Notes: generated by a model from the letters alone, not told the origin. A stretch of DNA of 64,000 nucleotides from Kamptonema formosum PCC 10802 (GCF_000332335.1 NZ_KB235948.1:2245878-2309877); one strand, 5' to 3'. Numbered from the stretch's first letter, positions 1-9,670 are shown. Made by a program: numbers and translations.

Positions 1-572
1 AGTTGAACTGCAGGTAAACTCGCTCCTGCTCCCCTCGATTGATTGACAATTCTCCCCGGATTTGGCCCGAATTGCAAGCCGGCAGGCACGTTAACTGCCA
101 GCAGCGGCGGCGCTGCCGGATTCGTGGCGCTGAAATCGCTGCCATCTGCAAATTTAATGCTGTTTGCCGTGCTGCCTATAAATGAGCCGCCGATATTTAA
201 CTGCGCGTTGGGGCCAAAAATGATGCCGGCGGGATTGATGAAGAACAGGTTAGCGGTTCCATTGGCGCGAATTAACCCGTCAATATTGGAGATTTTGCCC
301 CCCGTTACGCGGGTGAGGATGTTGCTAATGTCGGGGGCGCTGTTGAAAAATGCCTCGCTGCCGGTGGGGAGGGAAAATTCCTGAAAGCTGTGAAAGAGAT
401 TGCCACCGGCTCTTGTTCCCCCCTCAATGCGAAGCGTGCTGCCATCCCGCGTTACGGTCGAATGCAAGGGCAGGGTTGCGTCTGGTATAATTTGCGCATG
501 GCTCGGACTTGAAGCTGCCAGCATCAGCAGAGAAATTGTGCCGATTTGATAAAGGCTGCGGGTGGGAAGCAT
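1..572 (-). CDS. Two-partner-secretion exoprotein, N-terminal part (3' end beyond left edge)
   Basis: An open frame starts at an ATG at 570-572 and stays open to base 1, so only about 190 N-terminal residues are seen. It begins with a signal peptide ([11 protein letters not shown], hydrophobic core, cut probably near SPSHAQ) followed by the haemagglutinin-type TPS secretion domain, recognisable from [40 protein letters not shown] and [13 protein letters not shown]. Proteins of this family cross the outer membrane through a TpsB partner barrel, which is not in view, and fold as a beta-helix on the surface. It is the first of three tandem paralogues on the same strand and is nearly identical to the next two over about 300 bases. 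Adhesion or surface function is a family inference. Confidence 0.85.
   Translation of the reverse strand, partial: MLPTRSLYQIGTISLLMLAASSPSHAQIIPDATLPLHSTVTRDGSTLRIEGGTRAGGNLFHSFQEFSLPTGSEAFFNSAPDISNILTRVTGGKISNIDGLIRANGTANLFFINPAGIIFGPNAQLNIGGSFIGSTANSIKFADGSDFSATNPAAPPLLAVNVPAGLQFGPNPGRIVNQSRGAGASLPAVQ
87..395 (-). repeat. Near-identical TPS-domain segment, copy A
   Basis: This segment of about 309 bases is almost identical, at equal length, to 3489-3797 and 6033-6341. All three encode the core of the TPS domain in their gene. Confidence 0.8.
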
Positions 573-710
573 TGGTTTGGGTGAGTTGAACGAAGGTCAG
601 TTTGAGGGGCCGGCATGAATTCAGCGGGACTGGCAAGCCAACCAATCATAAGTGTTAGAAGCTTATCACTTTCTTGCACCTTTGTCAAGATAAAAAACGA
701 GGCAGCGGGC

Positions 711-3700
711 TTAATTCCCGCACTTAGTCTGCCTGTACCAGGGACTGTGCGGAGTGGGGGCATTGGCCACCAGCTGCACCTGACCGGCAGCACCCATCAC
801 CCATCCCGTCGCCTCCACCAGTGGCGGTGCTGGCGGGATGGGGGATTCGGCAGTCTTGCGTGCCTGAGGTTGGGTGCCGGCTGTCCCCACAAGGCGCACG
901 TCCCGCCAAATCGCCGTCCCGTTCAGGGGCTGGCTGGGGTCTTCCGGAATTCCGCCGCGTCCGGTGACCACAAAGCGATTGCCCTTATCCGCCGCGCAGC
1001 CGGAAACAATTTGATTGCTGATGTCACTGAAAGACGCTGACACCTGAAGCAACCCTGCGGCGGGGTTAACATCAGGGGTTTTGATTTCCACAGTACCGCT
1101 TAATTCAGGTCTTCCCCCAGTGGCGGTGATGTCGCTCTGTGCGGTTTGTCCTGAGCGAAATTGGGTGCCAAAAACTCCAACAGCACTGACACTGACGCGA
1201 CCCCCTTGACTTTGTGCGGCGTTGGCGCTGATGTCGCTATTTTCCAAAGCAGCGAGGGTGTCGGCGCTGATGGTGATGTTGCCGCCGGTGGCTGTGCCAG
1301 TGGCGTTGGTGGTGATATTGCTGCCGGTGCGCAACTGCATGTCGCCGGCTCGCACGCTGATGTTTCCGCGACTGCCGGCGGCGGTTTGAGCGCTGAGGGT
1401 GCCTCGGTTTTCCATTCGCAGTGAGCCGGCGATAATTTGCAAGTTGCCGGCACTTCCGGTGGCAGAACTGTCTGCAGCGATGAAAGCTCCATTACGAACC
1501 GTCAGCCTCCCCGTTTCTATTTTCAAATCGCCAGCATCTCCGCTTTGTGCGGAGCTGGTTGCCAGGTAGGTGGGAAACCCGCGAACTCCTCCATCCACTA
1601 TTAGGGAATCGGCAGCCTTCAGCGTTAAATCGCCGCCCTGTCCAGGACCGTAAGTGATAGTTGACAGGATGGCTCCATCCCTCACCGTCAACCTGCGAGT
1701 GGAGATCGTTAAGTTTCCCGCCGGTGCCGGTCCGAGCGTTACCGCACTGAAGTTGGAGTTAGTTATCTGACCGAGAATATAATAGGGCTGGCTTCCGATC
1801 AGTTCCACCGATTCCGTTGCGTTTACGGTGAGATTTCCGCCCCGACCGAATCCAGCCGTGCCGGTGGAGATTACGCCTCCATTGCGCACCGTGAAATTCC
1901 GGGTGTTAATCGTTATGTCGCCGGTGTTTCCCCAGCTTCCCGGTATATTCCCATTCGTTAACAGAGCGCCACTCACTTCTGCGGAGTCTTTTGCGCTGAC
2001 GGTAATTGACCCCCCCTGACCGCCGCCTAAATTAGAAGCGAGCGCCACCGCTCCATTGCTAGCCGTGAATTTTCCGGCATTAACTTCTATATTTCCGGCA
2101 TTCCCTCCCCCGAAGCTGAGGGCCAGCAAGCCGCTGCGCAAATCGGACGGGTTGAGCTGGAAACTGGAAAGTCCTTGCAAAATATCAGCCACTCTGACTG
2201 TGCCGGTCAGTTCCACTGAATCCGCCGCGTTTATTCTCAGGTTTCCCGCCGGTGCGGCGCTAGCTGTAGTGCTTGAGATTAGCCCGCCATTCCGGACGAT
2301 TAACCGCCCGGTATCAATGGTTAAATTCCCTCCCGCGCCGCTCCCTCCTGGCGCGACTGATGTTGTTATCGTGCTGGGAGTTTTACCGTCTGCTGAGGTT
2401 CCTGAAACTTCCACCAAATCCGTCGCTCGTACTGTCAGGGTGCCGGCGGCTCCCGCGCCCGCCGTCCCTGCAGAGATCAGCGCTCCATTGCTGACGCTCA
2501 ACCGTCCTGTTTCCACCGTCAAATTTCCCGCCGGTCCCGTACTGCCTGCAAACGCTTCTGTCTGCACTGCAGTGGGCGAATTCCTTTTATCCGCACCCGT
2601 CATATCTACCGATTCCGTGGCGCGTACTGTCAGAGCTCCCCCCTTTCCAACACCGCTCGTGCTAGCAGTTACTAGGGCACCGTCAGAGAGAATCATTCTT
2701 TTTGTCTCTACAGTCAGGTTGCCGGCATTGGCTGCAGTAACCGGCGGGGTTGCGGTTCCCAAGTAGCTGCCGAATCCGGACGAATCTGTCCCGCTAATTT
2801 CTACCTGTTCCGAGGCGCGTACCGTCACAGATCCTGCATTTTCCGTCCCAAAACTAGAAGAAAATATCAAGCCCCCTTCGAGAAGGCGCAACCGGCTTGT
2901 TTCAATATTAATGTTTCCAGCCTTTCCTGTGGCACCTGGATAGGCTTCCGTTACAATCAGGCTGTACAGTCCTTGGGGACTGGCACCGGAAAGCTCTACG
3001 GAATCTGCCGTGCGGATGTCGATGTTCCCGCCCGGTTGTGAGCCCAGCGTTGCCGACAAAATCGCACTGCCGTTTTCCAGGGAAAGTTGCTGTCCTTGGA
3101 TCTGAATGCTGCCGCCGCTTTCTCCAGCGGTGATGGCGGATGAGGCGTTGGCGAAGCGGATATTCGCGAAATTTGCGAAATTTTGCACTCCGCCATACTG
3201 TAGCGCCCAACCCGAGGGTGCGGGGGCTAGCGTCACCTCTCCTCCCGCGCCGCCGCTCAAAATAATCCGTCCTGCCGGTGCGGTGAGATTGCCTCCATCG
3301 AGTAAAATATTGCCTCCAACCAGGGCTAGAGTTTTTCCCGGACTGACTTGCAATCCGACCGGGCGATTGTTTAGCAGATACAGGTCTGTTACTTCTTGAA
3401 AAAAGTTGTTTGGGTCAATTTCGATATTATGCCTTGGCCCCCGCACGACAATCCCCCCCGGATTGGGCCCCAATTGCAAGCCAACCGGCACGTTAACTGC
3501 CAGCAGCGGCGGGGTTTGAGGGTGGGTGGCGCTGAAAAGGCTGCCATCTACAAATTTAATGCTGTTTGCCGTGCTTCCTATAAATGAGCCGCCGATATTT
3601 AACTGCGCGTTGGGGCCAAAAATGATGCCTGCCGGATTGATGAAGAACAGGTTCGCGGTGCCATTGGCGCGGACCGAGCCGTCAATATTGGAGATTTTGC

Positions 3701-3974
3701 CCCCCGTTACGCGGGTGAGGATGTTGCTAATGTCGGGGGCGCTGTTGAAAAATGCCTCGCTGCCGGTGGGGAGGGAAAATTCCTGGAAACTGTGGAACAA
3801 ATTGCCACCGGCACGAGTGCCCCCCTCTATCCGCACGGCTGTCCCTTGCTGGGTGACGGCAGAATTATTTGGCAGGGTCGCATCTGGTATAATTTGGGAT
3901 CGTGCCGGGCTAGAAACCGTGAGCAACAGGGCTGAAATCGTGCCGAGGAAGCAAAGGTGACGGGTGGGGTTCAT
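711..3974 (-). CDS. Two-partner-secretion filamentous-haemagglutinin-type exoprotein
   Basis: A 1087-residue secreted protein. Residues 1-27 form a signal peptide (LLLTVSSPARSQ). Residues about 28-150 are the haemagglutinin N-terminal TPS domain with [16 protein letters not shown] and [19 protein letters not shown]. The rest is a long series of imperfect 20-60-residue beta-helix repeats of the type GTAGxGxxGxLTVRATxxVEVSG, rich in Gly, Ala, Thr and Asn. The C-terminus has the usual cyanobacterial tail with one Cys (SGCAADKGN), GRGGIPEDPSQPLN and a final GWVMGAAGQVQLVA segment. Family knowledge: such proteins are exported by an Omp85-like TpsB partner and act as adhesins or sheath proteins. 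No TpsB lies in the window. Stop codon of this gene and start of the preceding paralogue are separated by 138 bases. Confidence 0.9.
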   Translation of the reverse strand: MNPTRHLCFLGTISALLLTVSSPARSQIIPDATLPNNSAVTQQGTAVRIEGGTRAGGNLFHSFQEFSLPTGSEAFFNSAPDISNILTRVTGGKISNIDGSVRANGTANLFFINPAGIIFGPNAQLNIGGSFIGSTANSIKFVDGSLFSATHPQTPPLLAVNVPVGLQLGPNPGGIVVRGPRHNIEIDPNNFFQEVTDLYLLNNRPVGLQVSPGKTLALVGGNILLDGGNLTAPAGRIILSGGAGGEVTLAPAPSGWALQYGGVQNFANFANIRFANASSAITAGESGGSIQIQGQQLSLENGSAILSATLGSQPGGNIDIRTADSVELSGASPQGLYSLIVTEAYPGATGKAGNINIETSRLRLLEGGLIFSSSFGTENAGSVTVRASEQVEISGTDSSGFGSYLGTATPPVTAANAGNLTVETKRMILSDGALVTASTSGVGKGGALTVRATESVDMTGADKRNSPTAVQTEAFAGSTGPAGNLTVETGRLSVSNGALISAGTAGAGAAGTLTVRATDLVEVSGTSADGKTPSTITTSVAPGGSGAGGNLTIDTGRLIVRNGGLISSTTASAAPAGNLRINAADSVELTGTVRVADILQGLSSFQLNPSDLRSGLLALSFGGGNAGNIEVNAGKFTASNGAVALASNLGGGQGGSITVSAKDSAEVSGALLTNGNIPGSWGNTGDITINTRNFTVRNGGVISTGTAGFGRGGNLTVNATESVELIGSQPYYILGQITNSNFSAVTLGPAPAGNLTISTRRLTVRDGAILSTITYGPGQGGDLTLKAADSLIVDGGVRGFPTYLATSSAQSGDAGDLKIETGRLTVRNGAFIAADSSATGSAGNLQIIAGSLRMENRGTLSAQTAAGSRGNISVRAGDMQLRTGSNITTNATGTATGGNITISADTLAALENSDISANAAQSQGGRVSVSAVGVFGTQFRSGQTAQSDITATGGRPELSGTVEIKTPDVNPAAGLLQVSASFSDISNQIVSGCAADKGNRFVVTGRGGIPEDPSQPLNGTAIWRDVRLVGTAGTQPQARKTAESPIPPAPPLVEATGWVMGAAGQVQLVANAPTPHSPWYRQTKCGN
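3489..3797 (-). repeat. Near-identical TPS-domain segment, copy B
   Basis: Second copy of the segment at 87-395, with the same length and only scattered substitutions. Confidence 0.8.
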
Positions 3975-4196
3975 CTTTTTTGCAGTTAAGCGTGGCGGTT
4001 GCCGGCTTCAGATTGCTGTCAAATAGGGCGGCTTTTTTATTGGACTTTAAGGTTTTTAGGGTTGGGGTGATCCGGTTCCGGAGATAAGCCACCAAATCGG
4101 TGTTCCCAGCCCTAATATACCCGAATCCGCACCTCAACTCTTTATATCATAACCGCGTAAGTTTGTCAAGGGGAAAAAAGAAGGCGAAACGTGCGG

Positions 4197-6575
4197 TTAA
4201 TTGCCGCACTCAGCCGGGGTGTGCCAGGAACTGGAGGGTGTAACATTAGGGGGATTGGCCAGTAGCTCCACTTGCCCTTTGCCATTGATCGCCCAGCCTT
4301 GTGCTTCAATGATTGGGGATGGGAGCCCCGATGTGGGTATTAGGGGGTTAGGAATTGCAGAGTTGCTCGGCTCGGTAGTGTCCCGCGCCGCCCACTCAAT
4401 CGCCACAGCGTTGCTGGTGAGAGGTTGACTGGGATTGAGGGGCAAACCGCCTTTGCCGGGGATGGTGAAGGTGCTGCCTTCTGCAACAGCTTCACAGGGG
4501 TTGCGATCCATTAGACCGGCAAGATCGACCACCTGAGCGGAGAGCGCCACCAACCCCGATCTCAGGTCAACATCCGGCGTTTTTATTTCCACAAACCCGC
4601 TGAATTTGGGGCCCTTTTGAGATGTAGCAGTGATGTCACTTTCGGGGGTTGTTTGAGTTCGGTATTCTGCGCCAAATATAGCTCTAGCATTGATAGCGAT
4701 CGAACCCCCAAATCCTTTTTGAGCGTTGGCGGTAATGTCGCTATTTTCCAGAGCTACCAAGGTTTTTGTATTGAGATCGATATTGCCGCCATTTGTATCG
4801 CCTGAGTTGGTGGTTATCCGGCTCCCACGGCGCAACTGTATGTTTTCCCGGACTTGCAGGATGATATTCCCTGCTAGCCCCTCTTTAGTGCTAGCAGTCA
4901 TCTCCGCTTGATTGTCTAATTGCAGGGTGCCGGTGCTGATATTAATGTCGCCTGCGTTTCCGGTTCCTTTATTAGACACATTTATGACACCCCGATTGCG
5001 GAGCGCCAATTTTTCGGCTTCAACTGTGACGCTGCCGGCGTCTCCTGTCGCCTTTTCCACCGTGGCGCGGGCGTAAAAGCCACTGCCAATTTTGCCATCT
5101 GCAGAAGTCCCCTGAATTTCAATAGTGTTGGCTCGCACCGTCAGATTGCCTCCTTTTCCCGCTGCGAATGTACTGACGGTCATTACGGCTCCCCCTTCCA
5201 GAGTTAACTGCTCTGTTTCAACGGTAACATTACCCCCGACTCCGGTGGCGGGAATGCCGGCATTGGAAAAAATGCCGGTCAGACGAGAACCGCTGGCTGA
5301 AAGCCCCCCTAATTTGACTTCTCTCGCCCGCACGGTCAAAGCCCCAGCATGTCCTGCGCCGTCAGTTTCCGTCGATATCACTGCCCCATCCCGCAGGATT
5401 AACCGGCCTGTTTCAATCTTCAAATCACCTCCCGTTCCAGCAGCATTCGTCAAAGTCATCAAACTGCTGGGAAAACTCCTGGAAGACCGCCCATCTGATG
5501 TTCTGCCAATCAATTCCACTGACTCGGAGGCGCTGACATTCACACTCTTTCCTGGTTGCGAACCTTGAGTGAGTGCCAAAATCGCTGACCCCTCTTGCAG
5601 GGTCAAATTCCTTGCCTGTATCTGGAGCGATCCGCCGCTAGTAAAAGATTCCTCTGCCATCCCCCCGCTTGCGCCTGGAATCAGGCGAGCGCCACTGACA
5701 TCTATTAATGCTGTCCCGTATAAGTGTATGTCTCCATATTTCGGATTCCCTTGTCCGCTGTTAAAGATTATCTGTGAGTTGTTGCTTGCTAAAGATAACT
5801 CACCGCCAGCAACTGACCAAAGCTCAATCCGTCCCGACTCAGCCGTTAGATTGCCGCCTTCTAATGCTATCTCTCCCCCAACCAGCGCTAAAGTTTTACC
5901 GGCTTTCACCGCCAGCCCCCGGGCGCTATCCTCCCTTTCAAGAACGCCTGTCTCCCCAGTAAAACTGAGATTGTGCCCAGAACCGCGCACGACAATCGCC
6001 CCCGGATTTGGCCCCACCTGCAAGCCAACCGGCACGTTAACTGCCAGCAGCGGCGGCGCTGCCGGATTGGTGGCGCTGAAAAAGCTGCCATCTGCAAATT
6101 TAATGCTGCTGGCAGTGCTGCCTATAAATGATCCGCCGATATTTAACTGCGCGTTGGGGCCAAAAATAATGCCGGCGGGATTGATGAAGAACAGGTTAGC
6201 GGTTCCACTGGCCCGAATTAAGCCGTCAATATTAGAGATTTTGCCCCCCGTTACGCGGGTGAGGATGTTGCTAATGTCGGGGGCGCTGTTGAAGTGGGCA
6301 GTGCTGCCGGTGGGAATGGAAAATTCCTGGAAGCTGTGGAACAGATTGCCACCGGCTTTCGTTCCCCCCTCAATGCGAACGGTGCTGCCATCCGGCGTTA
6401 CAGTTGAATTGCTTGGCAGACTTGCATCGGGTATAATTTGGGCTGACGCCGAGCCGTTTGCCTGGAGCAAACAGCCCATCACTGTTAAAAACAGCCCATT
6501 TTTTGTCCAGGTTTGCCTTTTCTGGCAGGAGTTTGACCTGCCGGTTCTGCCAAATGAACTAGATTGCTTTGCCAT
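4197..6575 (-). CDS. Two-partner-secretion exoprotein, shorter paralogue
   Basis: A 792-residue paralogue of the neighbouring exoprotein genes. A long signal peptide (basic residues 1-25, hydrophobic stretch, ANGSASAQ) precedes the TPS domain at about 46-165 with the same [15 protein letters not shown] and [12 protein letters not shown] blocks. The middle has fewer beta-helix repeats than the 1087-residue paralogue. The C-terminal tail is conserved (NPCEAVAEGSTF, GKGGLPLNPSQPL, GWAINGKGQVELLANPP). Its 5' third is almost identical in DNA to the other two genes, while the repeat region diverges, which suggests gene conversion or recent duplication limited to the secretion module. Expected to be secreted and surface-exposed; the ligand is unknown. 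Confidence 0.9.
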   Translation of the reverse strand: MAKQSSSFGRTGRSNSCQKRQTWTKNGLFLTVMGCLLQANGSASAQIIPDASLPSNSTVTPDGSTVRIEGGTKAGGNLFHSFQEFSIPTGSTAHFNSAPDISNILTRVTGGKISNIDGLIRASGTANLFFINPAGIIFGPNAQLNIGGSFIGSTASSIKFADGSFFSATNPAAPPLLAVNVPVGLQVGPNPGAIVVRGSGHNLSFTGETGVLEREDSARGLAVKAGKTLALVGGEIALEGGNLTAESGRIELWSVAGGELSLASNNSQIIFNSGQGNPKYGDIHLYGTALIDVSGARLIPGASGGMAEESFTSGGSLQIQARNLTLQEGSAILALTQGSQPGKSVNVSASESVELIGRTSDGRSSRSFPSSLMTLTNAAGTGGDLKIETGRLILRDGAVISTETDGAGHAGALTVRAREVKLGGLSASGSRLTGIFSNAGIPATGVGGNVTVETEQLTLEGGAVMTVSTFAAGKGGNLTVRANTIEIQGTSADGKIGSGFYARATVEKATGDAGSVTVEAEKLALRNRGVINVSNKGTGNAGDINISTGTLQLDNQAEMTASTKEGLAGNIILQVRENIQLRRGSRITTNSGDTNGGNIDLNTKTLVALENSDITANAQKGFGGSIAINARAIFGAEYRTQTTPESDITATSQKGPKFSGFVEIKTPDVDLRSGLVALSAQVVDLAGLMDRNPCEAVAEGSTFTIPGKGGLPLNPSQPLTSNAVAIEWAARDTTEPSNSAIPNPLIPTSGLPSPIIEAQGWAINGKGQVELLANPPNVTPSSSWHTPAECGN
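6033..6341 (-). repeat. Near-identical TPS-domain segment, copy C
   Basis: Third copy of the segment at 87-395, in the third paralogue. Confidence 0.8.
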
Positions 6576-6662
6576 CTGTAAAAAATAACTGCTCGTTCTG
6601 AAGTCGATTCCTATTTTATCATGCCTGCGTCTGTGCGGCGGTACTCTCCCACGACTTCAAGC

Positions 6663-6828
6663 CAGAAACCGGGTTTCTTTGGTGGTGCACTTAAATATGA
6701 GTTGACCCTGCCACAGAAACCCGGTTTCTCACCCCCTAAATAAGACAGAAACCGGGTTTCTTGAGCGTCTGGCCTTAAATATGAGTTGACCCTGCCAAAG
6801 CAACCCGGTTTCTCACCCCCTAAATAAG
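6663..6828. repeat. Tandem duplication of an 82/83-bp unit carrying AGAAACCGGGTTTCT
   Basis: Two direct units (6663-6744 and 6746-6828) each start with CAGAAACCGGGTTTCTT, contain TTAAATATGAGTTGACCCTG and end with CCCGGTTTCTCACCCCC TAAATAAG. The near-palindrome AGAAACCGGGTTTCT recurs throughout the window. The rest of 6576-7200 shows no gene that I can support. Confidence 0.75.
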
Positions 6829-7068
6829 CCCGGTATGCAGCGGGTGGCAAGGTGCCTCACCCCTTAGGGGATAGCGCCCTCTTGCGCTCCCCCACAGGTT
6901 ATGTCGTAATCAGAAATATCCCCGTGGGTGGTTGAGCAATCAAACCTCTGCCCTCCCACAGGTGAAAATCAGGCTTCCTCACAGATAGTCTGAATCATTT
7001 GCCAATCACCGGCAATCCTGCCGGTACTGATGCTGAACTTCTCTTATGGTGGTTTTAATACCTGAAAC

Positions 7069-7110
7069 GCCCTCCAGCTTCCCACTGGAGGGCCTTGTAT
7101 TTGTATCGGA
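7069..7110 (+). terminator. Hairpin, possible terminator
   Basis: A 9-bp perfect stem (GCCCTCCAG, 7069-7077, with CTGGAGGGC, 7085-7093) and 7-base loop is followed by CTTGTATTTGTA on the plus strand. The T tract is weak, so it could instead be an attenuator-like structure in the leader of the gene starting at 7201. Confidence 0.4.
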
Positions 7111-7200
7111 AGATACAGTAATTGCCCCCGGCAGCCCCGGGCGGATAAACTGTTCTCTGTAGATGTGTCGGCTATGGCTTTCAACTGTCCAGCAGGTGCC

Positions 7201-8148
7201 ATGATGCAATCGGGTTCAAAAGTCCTGTCCGCTTTGATGGGGGTGTGTGTCGGCGACGCCTTGGGGGTGCCGGTGGAATTTTCCCGCCGCGCCGACAGGA
7301 TAAAATCGCCCGTTAGGGGGATGACAGGCTATGGCACTTACCGCCAGCCACCGGGAACTTGGTCAGACGACAGCTCCCTCACCTTGTGTCTGGCAGAATC
7401 TCTGTGTGCCGGCTTTTCTCTAGAGGCAATTGCCGAATCCTTCTGCCGGTGGTTCCGCGAAGCTGACTGGACTCCCCACGGTGACGTCTTCGACATTGGC
7501 AATGCCACCCGCGAAGCCCTTTACCGCCTGGAACGGGGCGTCCCACCCCTGGAAGCCGGTGGCACTGGGGAACACAGCAATGGCAACGGCTCCCTGATGC
7601 GAATTTTGCCGGTTGCCTTCTATCACAAAACCCTCGACTTGTCAAGCTTAATTCAGCGGGCACACCTGGTTTCTCGCATCACTCACGCTCACCAGAGATC
7701 GCAAATGGCCTGCGGCATTTATATCAGCATCGCCGCTTGTCTGTTGGAAGGCTTAGCGCCAAAACCGGCGTATCTCCAAGGCGTCCAAAATGTCCGAGAA
7801 ATTTACTCCCAGCCCCCTTACGCACCAGAACTGGCTAATTTTAAAAGAATCTTTAGCGGCAAGTTAGACGAATTGCCGGTGAGTGAAATTAAGTCAGATG
7901 GCTATGTTATCTCAACCCTAGAAGCCTCCCTGTGGTGCTTGTTAAATAGCGCGTCTTATGCTGAAGCCGTGCTAAAAGCCGTGAATTTGGGCGGCGATAC
8001 AGACACCACCGGCGCAGTCACCGGCGGGCTAGCAGGAATTTTCTATGGATTTGACCGCATCCCTCAAGAATGGGTAGCCCAAATTGCAAGAATTGATGAT
8101 ATCATCGCTCTATCGGGCCGCCTGGAAGCAGCGCTCCACAGCAGCTGA
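7201..8148 (+). CDS. ADP-ribosylglycohydrolase (DraG-like) family protein
   Basis: This protein of 315 residues should hydrolyse an ADP-ribose linkage on a protein or small molecule in the cytoplasm. The family signatures are visible: the first metal-binding block GDALGVPVEF near the N-terminus, TWSDDSSLTLCLAESL, and the C-terminal GGDTDTTGAVTGGLAG, whose Asp residues bind the second Mg2+. I chose the ATG at 7201 because homology starts at SKVLSALMG just after it; an in-frame GTG at 7165 would add 12 residues. No nitrogenase genes are near, so a DraG role in nitrogenase control is not indicated; the substrate is unknown. A hairpin at 8190 lies downstream. Confidence 0.88.
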   Translation: MMQSGSKVLSALMGVCVGDALGVPVEFSRRADRIKSPVRGMTGYGTYRQPPGTWSDDSSLTLCLAESLCAGFSLEAIAESFCRWFREADWTPHGDVFDIGNATREALYRLERGVPPLEAGGTGEHSNGNGSLMRILPVAFYHKTLDLSSLIQRAHLVSRITHAHQRSQMACGIYISIAACLLEGLAPKPAYLQGVQNVREIYSQPPYAPELANFKRIFSGKLDELPVSEIKSDGYVISTLEASLWCLLNSASYAEAVLKAVNLGGDTDTTGAVTGGLAGIFYGFDRIPQEWVAQIARIDDIIALSGRLEAALHSS

Positions 8149-8189
8149 CCGAGGTACAGGGCCGATCGGGATCGATATCGGGGCTTTTC

Positions 8190-8215
8190 GCAGGGGTTTA
8201 CCCCTGCTATAATTT
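8190..8215 (+). terminator. Hairpin with AT-rich tail after the ADP-ribosylglycohydrolase gene
   Basis: GCAGGGG (8190-8196), loop TTTA and CCCCTGC (8201-8207) form a 7-bp stem followed by TATAATTT. The position 40 bases after the stop fits a weak rho-independent terminator. TATAAT at the stem end could equally be a -10 box. Confidence 0.45.
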
Positions 8216-8748
8216 ACGCTCCTGTTACCGCAATTAGCCTCAGGACAGGGAAGGAGCAATGCCGTTCCGTGCGGGCTCCCCAGGGGGCTTGCCCCGCACC
8301 CCGCCCCCGCGCCAGTGTGGGACAAATCAGCCCGCCTGCTGAGCTGGAGGCAGGAGCGATGCCCACTCCAGAGATTTCTCTATAAAGTTCAAAGAAATTT
8401 TCATTAAACCACCTTGTATAGAGCCGCTAAGATATGCCATACTTGTTCCATCTAGATTGAGATGACACTTCTCGAAATCGAACTTTATGTCAGGCGACAT
8501 CCAGTAGGTTTACGGAGAGGTCTTTAAAGTTTTGGTGAAGCTAGTAGTTGTGCGGATCCTGAAGTCCGGCGGCGAGAACACTCATTGATTGGAGTGCGAT
8601 CAAATCACACTCGTCAAAAGCAACTGCTACTTGGGGGGACTAGCGGCTCTCAATCACGCATCTCACGGGGTCTGCGGCTCCTCTAGCTCGCGAACCTTTC
8701 AGGGTGTCTCTAGCGCGTCTACTGCATCTTTTTGGAGGAAATAGCTTT
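8216..8748 (+). other. Long leader/upstream region of the PEP-CTERM gene
   Basis: About 530 bases without a gene. It includes a GC-rich inverted motif near 8272-8301 and a stretch (8380-8640) that reads like a long 5' untranslated leader. I see no certain promoter. Confidence 0.4.
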
Positions 8749-9513
8749 ATGTCTGCATCTGCTGTAATGAAAAAGTTCTCTAGGGTCGTGACTGGAGCCG
8801 CAGTTCTCGCCGCAGGAGCGGCTTTCGCTAGCGCACCGGCTGCCAATGCGGCACTGTTTGCGGTGGGCGACACGGGAAGGTGGGGCGCGGGGGGGGCAAA
8901 CACCATATCCAACCTGGGCTTCAATATGGTGAGCCTTCCCAACAACCCCTCTGTGCCCGGAGGGTTCACTTCCGTAAACCAAATCTCGTCGCCCTCCAAC
9001 ACCTTGAGCTTCAGCAAGACAGTTCAGAAAGCTTACGTTGGCACTGACTGGGCCAAATTGCTCACCTCGCGCCTCACCACCGGCAGCCCGGTGTACTTTA
9101 ACGGAGGCGCTAACAGTACGACGATCTCCTTGGCTAACGCTGTCGCGGCTTTAGATTTGGTCGTAGAGACAAACTCTCTGGCACCGCTTGTGTTCAATAT
9201 TGCCGTAACAGCTTTCGGCGGCGTCACCCAGACGCTGACGCAGGGCGTGCAAGGTAATGTGGGCGGCCAGTATTTTGGGTTCTACACTACTGGTACAGAC
9301 CTGATCTCTTCGATCACCATCACCGCTCCCAGTGGCGCTGAGGGTTTTGCTATGGGTGAGTTCCGCCTCGGCAACGTTCAAGCTCAACCATCTGCTGAAC
9401 CTCAACCCTCTCAAGCTGTCCCCGAACCGACTACCATTTTGGGGACACTGGCGTTTGGCTCTTTTGTTGCCGGTGCCAAGCTCAAGCGCAAACAGCAGCA
9501 GAAAAAGGGTTAG
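8749..9513 (+). CDS. PEP-CTERM sorting-domain protein
   Basis: A 254-residue exported protein. The start at 8749 is fixed by a strong ribosome-binding site (GGAGGAA at 8734-8740). Residues 1-35 are a signal peptide (VVTGAAVLAAGAAFASAP, cut near NAA). The body has no recognised domain and is rich in Gly, Ser, Thr and Asn. The C-terminus has the sorting signal: VPEPTT, a hydrophobic stretch (ILGTLAFGSFVAGA) and a basic tail KLKRKQQQKK. Family knowledge: the PEP-CTERM tag is recognised by an exosortase (EpsH-like) and links proteins to exopolysaccharide or sheath assembly. A structural or matrix role is inference; no exosortase lies in the window. Confidence 0.85.
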   Translation: MSASAVMKKFSRVVTGAAVLAAGAAFASAPAANAALFAVGDTGRWGAGGANTISNLGFNMVSLPNNPSVPGGFTSVNQISSPSNTLSFSKTVQKAYVGTDWAKLLTSRLTTGSPVYFNGGANSTTISLANAVAALDLVVETNSLAPLVFNIAVTAFGGVTQTLTQGVQGNVGGQYFGFYTTGTDLISSITITAPSGAEGFAMGEFRLGNVQAQPSAEPQPSQAVPEPTTILGTLAFGSFVAGAKLKRKQQQKKG

Positions 9514-9534
9514 GTTTGAGGCGGGAGCGGGGGA

Positions 9535-9605
9535 GCTTCGGGAGCGGGGGAGCTTCGGGAGCAAGGGAGGCCGGAATATAGGTTCCCTAAGTGCCTACTG
9601 CTATA
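9535..9605. repeat. Truncated copy of the TATAGCAG MITE-like repeat
   Basis: Contains GGAGCTTCGGGAGCAAGGGA, GGCCGGAATATAGGTTCCCT and ends TACTGCTATA, matching one half of the 163-bp element at 23295-23457. Confidence 0.7.
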
Positions 9606-9630
9606 GCACAACCGCTGTGTTCAGATGCCA

Positions 9631-9670
9631 GAACCCCGGTTTCTTTGAGAAACCGGGGTTCTTTAGCTTT
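9631..9670 (+). terminator. Palindromic hairpin of the AGAAACCGGGTTTCT family, probable terminator
   Basis: GAACCCCGGTTTCT (9631-9644), loop TTG and AGAAACCGGGGTTC (9648-9661) form a perfect 14-bp stem followed by TTTAGCTTT. It lies downstream of the PEP-CTERM gene. Confidence 0.6.

Noticed and set aside
5569-6588. 339-residue plus-strand open frame
   Set aside because: It is antisense to the exoprotein gene at 4197-6575 and its sequence mirrors that gene's repeats; no independent signature.
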